Below are positions 11,901 to 23,900 of a DNA stretch of 64,000 bases, piece after piece. The stretch spans positions 23,509,729-23,573,728 of the forward strand of contig OV121096.1 of the NCBI GenBank assembly GCA_921293015.1, written 5' to 3'. The DNA comes from Phorcus lineatus (Eukaryota > Mollusca > Gastropoda > Trochida > Trochidae). Numbering within the stretch: the stretch's first letter is position 1; each line of letters begins with the position of its first letter. The notes beneath the pieces were generated by a model, which saw only the letters and a list, made by a program, of their open reading frames with translations, did not search any database and was not told the DNA's origin. A program made the translations under genes and the position numbers.

Positions 11901-14900
11901 AACGGGATGCCCATTGCCATTATACAAGCCTACAACCCTAGTCAAAGTGAGAAAGAGCAGGAAATACTCCATGATGAGGGCCAAAATCTTGCCAGGAGGT
12001 TTGTACACCTTTCATTCTTGCCGTGGCACTTTGTTTTATTCTTGTCATTCTCGCCATGTTTATACGGTTAACTGTTCTGAGGCATTTAATTTGTTTTTAA
12101 CAGTCATTGTAAGAGAACATGACATACAACAGCTTTGCATATTCCCAGGAAGTTGAGAGTTAGAAATGATGATGTTGGTTTTAACAACGGGATTAGTTTG
12201 CATGCTTTTGAAGATGTCCATTTATGGTGTAAAATTTGGCACAAAAGTATCTATATTATTGATATCTTGGTATCTTGAGACAGTGTCTGTCTTTGTATTC
12301 AGCATTTCAGTCCTTGTAAACACATGCTGCTGATGGCAAAAATATTGCCAAGCACTAATAAACAATAGATAAGCTCGAAAACTGATTTTATTGAGCATTT
12401 GACTCTTAGTTTAAAACTGTCTTAGCCAGTAACACTCAACACTCCCTTCACATGAATGATCTTCTGCTTCAGATTACATGGTGAATTCATCAACATTCCT
12501 GAGGATGTGGACGAGGACTCACACACTCAGTTTGACAGCTGCCAGATCCACCGTGCTCTGCAGGCCGTCATCAAGCGCTGCTCTGCCAGTATGGGAGGCT
12601 GGCTCCTCTCGGAACATGCAGAGCCAGATATCAGGTGGGTGGAGGAATATATCTAGTTCATTCATCTAGTCCTGATGAAGGGGGTCAAACGACCCCCGAA
12701 ACGCCACATTAAAAGTTTGGAAACTTTTCGAGAGTCATTATTGTGTTTTGACAGTACTCTCTTCCCTTAACTAATATTTTCCCTTGTACCTTTGTGAATC
12801 ATTTATTTGATCCGCAGCTCTCTAACTCACCTCCCAACTCTGTAGGTTAGCGCCGCCCCTACTCTAGTCTGCATTGAAATATTGAAATTCGAGTAGACAT
12901 CATTGTCTTGTACACCTATGTTTCTCTATACATTTTCCTGAATCTCTTACCTTTGGGAGACATTTTTGAGCACTTTCAGTGGTGAATCACAACAATGAGT
13001 TTGTATTTACCTCAGCTAGTAAAGCCAAACTGGGGTAATGTCGTGGGGCTGTCTGTCGTCCTGAAAACGTTACCGTCTGCTAAATCAACTCCTCCCACAG
13101 TTTTTTATGAATTTTTTAGAAACTAACCACAATATGAATATTATTATGTTATTGATCGGTGGATTGCATTTTTGGCATAATGCAATTAATTTTTTTTTTA
13201 GTTTGCCCTTGACTTAAAGCGGTCTTCTTGCAAGTATCAGAATAATACCTGTCTTGTGAAAATAAACTCATCACACAGTTATTCATCAATCTTTATGAAA
13301 CATGGAACATGCCTTAGGTACACATTAGTGATGCACATATAGACATTTAGCTTGTTTGCTTTGAAGTTTTGTAGAGTTATGGCCCTTAACTGAAAGCAAT
13401 CATTTTGCTGTTTCTGATTGAGCAAACATATTATATCCTCTCATAGCTTTTGCTTTATCTTTCTGAAATGTAGAACATGCATCAGTATACATCAGTGATG
13501 TACCTATCAAAATTGAGGGATGCTACGAAGCATTTCTAGGGTTATGGCCTTTGACATACAGCATATGATCCAAGATTTTTGGGACCTAGTAATTATATGA
13601 CAAGTGATTGCATGTTGGGATGTTGTGCTCTCAGAGCACTCTTGTTAGTTTAGTTAGTAGAAATGGATGTTGACAGTTACTAAGCCGCATTAAGGAAAAA
13701 TCCAAAAACAAGAGAGAAAGACTACAACTTAGTCGCAGGTATATAGCACTCGATAGTACATCCAAAATTGTTTCCAAAGTATTTCTTGAAAACCATATGA
13801 GTTAAAAACTTCAAATTAATTAGGAAGTATTTGGTTGTCGCAATGGTTTTTTCCAGGTTTACACATTTCACATGTAACTAACCATGTCCCTCCTGAACAG
13901 GATATCTGTGTGCATGATGTGCGGAGATGACTTCACGGCGGAAGTTCCTCTGGGCCCGTTTCTGAACAACGAGTTCTGCCGCGTGGCCCAGAAGAGTCCC
14001 CACCTGATCACCCTGGACACGTTCCTGGAGTACCAGAAGCAGCGGATCGAGATCGAGGTCTCCTCCTACCATGGGAGCAGCCAGGTCCCGCAGCACATCA
14101 CTCACGGATACATCCTCGTCTACTCTGCCAAACGGAAAGCATCTCTTATGACACTCAGGTACACTACAGTCATCATTACAAAGCAGAAGTTTAAAAAAAA
14201 TTAAATCTGAGGTCACTGACTTACCAGAGTTACCTTTTATTTTCCCTCGAATCACCGAAAAGTTACAGACTTCCTTTTTTTAAAAAAGAAATTACCTCCA
14301 AAATTTATAGGGGCCTAGATTTTTTCAGCTCTCAGTGTCAAGATAGTCATAAGCTAATGTATTGTTCTTACAAATTCCTTAGTGCTAAGCATGCTTCGGA
14401 AATCCAGGCTCAGGGCTCCTACCCTGGCTTAGTGACCTTCAAGTCTGTGACTTCCTGACATTGCCTCAATTTAAAAAATATGATTCCTCTTAGCTAGATA
14501 TATATAGAGAAAGTGATCACTCCAATGTTCCTATATTAACAGTATTAAAATAAACTTAAAAATAAGTCAACCCCTTAATCATCATCTTGATCTTATAAGA
14601 TGTATATATATATACAACATGTTTATTCACAAAAATTTGGCCATCCTTCCTCAGAGCGTTTGCCTTGCGGTTACCCAACGTGCCTAAGTTAATACTGGCA
14701 GTCGCTGAAGGTGCGGGTAGCGCCGCTTCCTTCTACTCAAGTGACTGCAGTCAACGTCTCATCACTGAGGGCAATGCACTCGCCGACCGGATAGCCGCCC
14801 GCTTCATGACAACCACTGCCAACTTCACCCAACAGAGTGAGCGCTATCTCCAATGTTTAATTGAGTTTCACTCCATGAATATGCAATGTTCTACAAACTA

Positions 14901-17900
14901 TGGCAATCTTATGAAAAAAACTGTCAAATTTCATGTGAATGTTACACTGCATTTTGAACTGAACAGCATTTTCCTTTGGGTACAGAGTTAATGATATGTG
15001 CTTAAACCAAAATATAAGAGCTTTGTAATGATATTTTATTCAGTCATTAAGCTGTATCTCAGCACCAAATGTTTTTTGAAGCAATAGCATCAATTCAACT
15101 GTGAATTCAGTGTATTTTTAGAGATCAATTATAGTCCTTGTAACTGAGGAAAACAATAAATGTTAACATAATTAGGTGTGATTTGTGTGTATTTGTATTC
15201 AAATTATTAGTTGTTGCTGTAAATAATTGGCTGACCCAAGAAAAATTTATCAGAGTATCGTTACAGAGAGTGAATTCTGAAAATCCTTAAGACATTTTGG
15301 GTTTTTAATTTGGTATTTATTAGAAATTTTGGAAAAGCTTGTGAGCTTTGTGCTGCCCAACCCCTATGACTGCAGCCTTCCTAACACTTCTTTTCCTTTC
15401 CTTTGCTGCTTTCTTCCTCCACAGGCACAGGAAGTGAGTCCCAATTACCTCCCCTTGCTAGCTTACTTCTTGGCTTAAGTTTTTTGCTCAAAAAGTTAAT
15501 CTGTTGCTATTGAGTGCTTGAATTATTTTTTTAATGTCTGCGATGGCAAGTTACTTTAGTTAGAATATTTTATTCTCCTTCAAACCATTCTATAATAATC
15601 TTTTACCTAAAAAAACATTTAAGGGGTCATAAAACAAAAACTTGTTTTACAGAGTCTCCTGACAAGATTTGACAAATATGGATTGCGAAAAATTAATTAA
15701 ACATGTTGCCTGATTGACTGACAAACTGAAACAAACATTTTTGTATATAATGATCAACTATTGAATCTTTGTCGTATTTACCTGAAAACTTTAAGACAAC
15801 ATTTCATCACACTAGACCAATCTTCTTCCCTTTCCCTCCTGCATTTAGATTTTTAGGTCAAGTAATAGATTTTATCTTGCCAAAGTTGACACATTTTAAT
15901 GCAATAACGATGTAAAGGCTTGCTTTCAATCAGCTGATTTGTACACTTTGCCAATCTGCAATCAGTTCTTCATTTAACAAATACAGTTAAAAGTTAAATA
16001 CCGCACAACAGAACACTTTAAATACAAAGGATAAAAGATTAAACGGCATTGATAAATATACCTCAGGATTATTCCATCATGACATCTCTGTTGTCTTCAG
16101 AATATTTTCAAGTATATACCATCTCATACAATATTGTAATTTGTTTGAAAATTTTTCTGAAATATTTCATTTTGTGATTATTTATCAGCATGTATTCACA
16201 GCTTTAGCAGATTATTGGCTGGTATATTGATGGATTCATGCATGGTAGTAAGTTATTTATGTTTCATTGAATGTGAATAAGGATAGGACGGTGACTTTCA
16301 GTGTGTATGTTTTTATCTGATGTGAAGTTTGTTGCAACTATGCCTTATGATTTTTCCATTGGCTTCTTGTTGATTTTTAATGCCTTTTGAATAAAAATCT
16401 TAGCTAAAAAATTTAACATTAGTTTGAGTGTAGGACAAGTTTGACTGTAGGACTTTCCATCAAGGTAATAGAAAAGAAATTTCAGTCTATTTCATAATAT
16501 TAATAGAAATATTGTGTGAAATCTGTAAATCCTTCGAATCAAGTTCAGTTTCAGTGATTGTTGTTGGTAAATGTAAAACGCTTAGTGTTGGTGCTTGATA
16601 TGATTGTATTGTGCAATTATCATCGCTGTGCCTAGCTTTGTTCTCTGTTAAGTGAGCTGGGGCCTATTTTCACAAAGCTTCCTTAATTAAAACATTTGGT
16701 TCCGATCAACTTGGGCTAAGGAAGCTCTGTGCAAGTGGGCCCAAAGCTGTGAGTTCTAAAGCATGTACCAGATTGTCCCTAAGAGGCTGATCCAAAAAAT
16801 CAATCTAAGACTAAAGATCAATTATAAACTCATAAGACGGATTTCCTTGAAATCACAGAGTCCTTTCATCCTACTAACTAACAAGCCTTCCTTTAATACA
16901 CTGAACATTGTACATCAATGGAGCCTCTCAGCAATGTTTCACATTGGCTGTGCGGTTAAATGTTATTTCCTGTCATATCGCAACAATGTGTGAACAGGCA
17001 TCAAGGAAGGTTGATATGATAAATCTAGCGATGATTGAAAGTTACTAGGGCAACCTGAGAATGCCGTTGCCGTTAGTAAAGGTTGCTTTGTGAAGGAGGC
17101 TCTGCTTAGGAATGCTGGTTTCAGGATGGGTTCGTCATCTATAGAAAATTACAAAGGTTTCCTTTATTGTCCCCCACCGCAACGCGGAACGGGGGACTAT
17201 GAATTCAGCGGCGTCTGTCTGTACGTACGTATGTACGTCCGGATTCTTGTTAACGCGATAACTCATGAAGCTTAGCACCTAGAGTGTTCATATTTGGTGA
17301 CAGCTTTTAATGGAGGAAGACTCAGACGCCAGTCGACTTTGGTGACCTTGACGTCATTTTTAAGGTCACCACGACACTACGTCCGTCCGGATTCTTGTTA
17401 ATGCGATAACTCATGAAGCTTAGCACCTAGAGTGGTCATATTTGGTGACAGCTTTCGATGGAGGAAGACTCAGAAGCCAGTCGACATTGGTGACCATGAC
17501 GTCATTTTCAAGGTCACTGCGACACTTTGACCAATTTCTAATACATTGTTAACGTGCACCTAGTGTTCATATTTGTTGACAGCCTTCAATGGCGGAAGAC
17601 TCAGATGCCAGTCGACTTTGATGACCTTGACCTCATTTTCAAGGTCACCACGACACTTTGACCACTGTGTAATACATTGTTAATGCGGTATCTCGTAAAG
17701 CTTAGGACCTAGAGTGTTCATATTTGGTGACAGCTTTCAATGGCGGAAGACTCAGAGGCCAGTCGACATTGGTGACCCTGACCTCATTTTCATGGTCACC
17801 ATGACACTTTGACCACTGTAATACATTGTTAACGCGATAATATTAATTATGCCAAATATCTCATAACGGCGGGGGACATTGCCATGTTAGTGGCAAACAC

Positions 17901-20900
17901 TTGTTCAAATTTTGCATTAGATTCTAAATGTAGCTCACACCCCACAACATGTGCCTGGTTGTTCCAGCAGCGGTATTCAACCCCTTCTTCAAGGAAGCAT
18001 GGGAGAGGAAGGAGGAATCTGAAGATTTCTTCCGGGAACCAATCGATGAGCAGAGCCCTCCGGCATATGACGATCGGTGTTCGTACATGGACCGACGACC
18101 TCCGGCGCCTCTACCATACAACCCTTACCATACAGCCAAGAGCAGTACTAGTAATAGGTGAGTCAGGGACGTACTGGACAATTTATGTAACATGATAGGG
18201 GAATACTTACGCTCAATCACTTGTCAAGTGAATTGCATTAAAACTAGATTCAAAATCCAATTCTTAAATATACAGAGGCTGAAATATGATTTGAATTGTT
18301 ATGAGAGAAAAAAAACCCTCTTCAGTCTATCTCAGTATCTCATAGTGTATTTTCCATCTAGTATGAAAATCATACTGAAATCCGTCGAAAATTCTGGGTA
18401 TAAAAAGGAACCAATTTAACCGGATAATTTGAATAGCAAAATTTAAGAAAACCCAATAAAATCCTTACATGAGGCCAAATTTATGGGTTATGGTTTGTCC
18501 TATATTCAAAAATTGGGAAATGCTCTAATCGTCTGTAATATTTACCATCTGTCTACTTTTAGTACGGCAATCTTTATTAATGAATCAGTGATGTTATATT
18601 AATCAGCCAAAGCACGGACTCGGAGCCTGTGTATGACCAGCCAAACCTGTATCAGGGCCGTTACCCATCAGATAGCGACCATGAACGAGCGTCCTCAACA
18701 TCCCCAGTCCCCAGTGGAGAGGACATTTATGCTGAGGTTGGTCCTCAAGCCAACGGGGAGCATCTAGTCAGGCCTAGCTACGTCAAGACACGTCAACATA
18801 TACATGCTGGTAAGTTCCTATGGTTTAATGGGGTTATGTCCCCTTTGTTCATAAGCGTTATGCCAATTTCTTGATCCATAGTTATGCCCCTTTATTTTGA
18901 GGTCTAGCCATGTCAAGACAACAACATAAATAACATTTAACATAAATGTTCCTTAGGCTTTCTAGAGTTATGCCCTCTTTTTTGATCAGAGTTATGGCTC
19001 ATTATAGTCAGGCCTAGCTACAACTAATGATGGCAACATGCACATGCCTGAGTGTTACCTAGGCTATGCTTGATTGGTTTAAGCGGCGTAGACCCGGAAC
19101 ATGGAACAGGCATACGCCGTGTCAGTAACAGGCTCAAATTGAATCAAATATGTTGATGTACACACAGGAAGCAGTCATCATACTTCAAGTAGTTTCAAAA
19201 TACATTTTATCTTTGTGATATAATTATTTTTCAAACATTTTGAAATTTGTTTTAAAATGTCACTATAAAGTAACGGATAGTCTTTAATAATTATATATAT
19301 TGCCAATTAAATTATTTTTAGTTGTTATTCCAAAAAATTATGATGACCATAGAATAGTTGTGGAATAGTTGCAACGAAAATAAGTGTCCGCCATTATACG
19401 CCTGTCATTTCAAACCGGCAAATCCGGCATGCTCCTTGGGTGTACGCCGGTTGCCAATAAAATGACTTGTCACTATTCAAACATGCTCAAGAAGGAGCAA
19501 ATCTGAAGGAGACACATGGAACTTACATACATGTTAAACTATGTACAAAGAATGAGGCAATGGAAATAATTATTGAGATGTCAAGGATTTTTTTATTGAT
19601 TGTTTTGATATAGATCCCTAAAATGTCTCAATTGTGAATGAAGTTGTCCACTATCAAACCAATGGTTCTCTGCAAATCCGTTTTAATGTTGATACAATTT
19701 GTCGAATCATCAGTTGTTTTGTTCAACATGTTTTGTCTTATGATGTTGAAAGTAACATGAGTTTCATGTTCATAAACTCATTTGTTAATGTCATCACAGC
19801 TTCATTCATAACATTGCTAATTCATGACATCATTTATTTGTTAATTCAGCTCATCACCATTTTCATAGACAACCTGTATTTTCATGAAGATGAATTCCTT
19901 GTCTTTGTTATCATTCCATCATCCAAAATCCATTTCATTTTCATAATGACAATGTAACAACATTTGTTTTCTATGTTTGCCATATCTCTCTCATTTATGG
20001 TATTCCTACAAAGTTTCACTATTTAGAGACCATTCTGCCAACTTTCAGTCAAACAATACAAGGACCATAGGAAATCGTTGCCGATTCTCGAGAGCTCGTG
20101 TGATTCATCGAGACTCATGAGTGAGAGCACTGAGTTCTCAGACTCGGATGTTCAGTCTATTACTCAGTTTCGCAAGTCTCGCAGTATGAAGCTCGAGATG
20201 CCCGTCGAGCCGTCAGGTGACTAGATGGCGCTGTTGTCAAATATCGTATATTCATTTATGGTGTAACGTGTCTTTGCAATTGTTGTTTCATTCGGAAATT
20301 AGCATCATCTGTTTTGTTTGGAAATTGGTGTCATGCATATAATTATATAACATTTGAAATTTATGTTGTATGTTTCGTTTGAAATCAACGTCGTTTGTTT
20401 CATATGAAATCAACACGATTGATTTTGTCATTTTATTCTGTAATGTCTTACACATTGTCATTCTACATTCAAATTTGGTATTTTGTTTGTGTTCTGTACC
20501 TCATTTAGCATTGGTGTCATTGTGTGAATATAACTTTATCTCAGTTATAGAAACTTCACATTCTAGTGCCTTTCATTCTGTTTCTTATCATTTCTCACAC
20601 ATTTTGATTTTCACGATATGTTGCAAAATGGTTAGAGTGCTATCATAATGTAAGAGTTCACCATATGAACAAAATAAAGAAATAAGTTTACCATAAGCAG
20701 TGTAGAATGAAAGATTTCTTATTTCAAATTAGAATGCTTTGATTGCTCATGTGTATTATTCTGTAGATCATATTCAGCTTTTCAAATGATAAATAAATAT
20801 CAACAAAACACTGATATAAAATTACTTTAAATCCAAGACCTAAATAATATGAGAGGTGATGGACGTTCAAAAGAAATGCACAAAATAGTTTTCCCTCAAT

Positions 20901-23900
20901 AAATAGAAATACATTATTTTTTAAACCTCTTTTTCAGCTGAATATGCCAAATTTATGTCTCTCTGTCCGTCCATCTGTTGTTTCATGTTTGTCTCTGTCT
21001 GTCTTTCATCCTCATCTCTTCTCCTTTTCTGAAAGCTTGGGCACTTAATGAGCAACTGCGCCGTCGCCGCAAAATGGAGTATGGCGCTGCCGCCGCTGCC
21101 ATTGGTTCTAGCAGTGAAGAGGGTGAAGTTATTTTTCAGCATGTGACGGATGGGACTAGTGCTTGCGTCTTTTCAGCATGCTCTAACACTGTGACTCTCT
21201 GATTACTCCATCGCTGTTCTTTAACATTACTTGTGTGAGATTTGAGAATTAGTTGAAACGTCCAGAATTATCTGAAAGTTTGGTATCATTGCGGTTCACG
21301 ATTTAGGGGTTTTGTGCAGGGGAAAAGTTGGTTTAGGATTGAAAGGTTTTTGTGCAGGGGGAAAAATATCCTAAACCATGAAATATGCATGAGGTTGCAG
21401 TTTTTGAAAGACTTTTAAAAGTACTTAAAAAGAAAACTAGATCTTTAAGTGTAACTTTTTAATTGTGTAAAATATATATTGTGTCTTCAGAATATGGAAG
21501 TTTTTGTGCAGAAAAAATTCACTATTCTTATGAGGATCGGTTTTGAGCGGTAAAAGCAAAGATGTGAACAATCAAAATAGATGTTTAATATCATCAGGTT
21601 TTTTAATGATTAACCTTTAAAATATGATAGTTATTGTGTTTCCACTTTATTTGTTGTTAAAGTCACAACTTGCAAGAAGCTCTTGCGTACAGGAGTTTGA
21701 TATGATATTGAATATTATTTATATACCAGATGATTTTCATTGAAATATGGATCAGTAGCAGATTTTGCCTACATCAGCAGTGCAGGGGTGGTATGTCTGT
21801 TCATACAGCTTGGAATTTTATCCGCTATTGCTGGATTTTCAGTGTTTGAATCATTTTTACTTGAATTTTATTCACAAAACAATTGGAAAGAAGACATTGC
21901 TAAGAGCTGAATTGTTGACAGTGACTTTTAAAAATTAGATTTAATAAAAATAAATATTACAGAAATGCTTTGATCAAAGAATAATCATTAATTATTCATC
22001 AAAGTGAATTGAAAAAATTAAAATTTGCTTTTTCCAAATATATATATTTTATTCATTGAACACAAAAGAGAAATGCCTTTACCAGCAAATTTGATAATAT
22101 ATTTGGGTTATGTGCTTGCCATGTACACAAAGTTATGCTTTCTCGAAAATAATAATCAAAATAGTTTATTACTATCGATCAACAAGTCTTGATATCATTG
22201 TACATATATTTTGTTATGATATTGTACAAGGAACAGGGTTGTATTGTATTTTGTTTCCCAAAAGTTGTTGGCGGACAAGCCTTTAGGTTTGTTTGAACAC
22301 AACACCAGTTTATTTTTACAGCTGAAAACAAAATCAAATAAACATCATCGAAAAATATCAAATTGGAAATAACATCATTGTGATTTAATGAATATGTAAA
22401 TACATTCCTGTCTTGATAATCTGAAGTATCTGCAGTGTTAGTTCTGTTTTTTGAGAGGGTTAAACACCAACAAGGTGTGCTTGGATCTTTTGTGCATTTA
22501 CATCATTTTTAGAAATATTGGCAAAATACAAAATATTATTTTTTAGAATTCATTTGGAAATTTTTACTGACCACATTTAGGGAAAGTTATTTATTTATTT
22601 GTTTTATGCTTTAAAAAAATGATGGTGGAAAGAGATTCCCTTTTACCGTAGCAAAATAAAACTTGAATATTCAAAAGAGAAATTGATATAACAAAAGATA
22701 GTGTTGTCAATCAAGATTGTCTTCGTTTGACCTTCTATAATGCCTATCAAAGAAATTATATGTTTATTGAAGAACAGATCCTTATTCTAGTTAAGTAATC
22801 TAACAATTTTTTGAGAAAACTGTTCTTAATGATTTTAGTTGTATGACCTTGGTATTGTAAATTTCTTGATATTTAAAAGTTGAAAAAATTATTTTTAGGC
22901 TACTATAGTCAATTCTTTACTAGCTTATACATTGGGTGAGATAAAATAAAAGTTCACTTCAATAATTGCAAAATTCAACTAATTCCTAACCAAAATATGC
23001 AACAGATTAATATATCTATCCTAGTGTTGGAAAGAGTTTGTAAACTTTTGGCAGGACAATATTTGACCTGTATTCTGCAAATCCAATCTATAATCTTCCA
23101 GTGTCTCTGTACCTCTGTCAACAGTAAGGATTAATCCGTGGTTTCCTTGCTGAACTCTGCTCTCAAGAACCAATATTTGTTTGAGGGTGTTTCCCCTATC
23201 CTCTAATCCTTTGTCTTTGCAATCCTGGCAGTAATTGAAAACAAGCAAACCTGAGGCTATACCAAACTGTCGAGCAGGGATTATGAATCTGTTGGAGTAA
23301 CAATTACACGTCTTAATTGCTAATCTGGCTACTGTTTTGTTTGTTTATCTGTTAATTCAAGGCTTGACTTGAAACAATGAAACCGTCAGACCATGAGAGT
23401 CGCACTTGATCGACTGCACTTTGGATTCACAGGGCTGCCTACTTGTACTCTTTTGTAATCTTAAACTTTAAACACTCTTAAAATATAATATTACACCAAT
23501 GATGCAAATTGTACACCTCTTAAGACAAAAAATATTTCTTCATTTCATAGTAATACTTTTGGAATGTTGGAGTGTTAATTGTTACAAAACTCAACTTGAA
23601 CTGTATACCCTTAGTTAATAAAGTGAGAAAAGATTTAGAAATATCAAACCAGAGCATGATGTGTTTTAACTCACAGTAAAATATTAGCTCCATTGTTTTT
23701 GTACACATACAACTTACAAATACACCTAAGTCAACGCATTTAACTAATAGGAGGTAGGCAGTTCTGGATTCAGAGTCCTAGCTTCATGCAGTGATGCATG
23801 TTAATCTGCTCAAAGATAATTGATACTTGAAATTGATGAGGGGATTAATTGCTGTCAAACACCCCAGCCTATATTGTACATGCTGTTTCTGCTAAGTAAA

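Noticed and set aside
19634-19957. Plus-strand frame of 107 codons in a RhoGAP intron, hydrophobic
   Set aside because: Composition follows the T-rich, repetitive DNA (CATTTTCAT-like words); no domain, no splice sites in phase, and no supporting context.
23082-23128. 22-nt microexon between CTTCCAG and GTAAGG in the large RhoGAP intron
   Set aside because: Length is not a multiple of three and would break the frame of the flanking exons.
23021-23248. Minus-strand frame of 75 codons with protein-like composition
   Set aside because: No recognisable family, antisense inside an intron, and no partner exons found. It could be chance or an old insertion.
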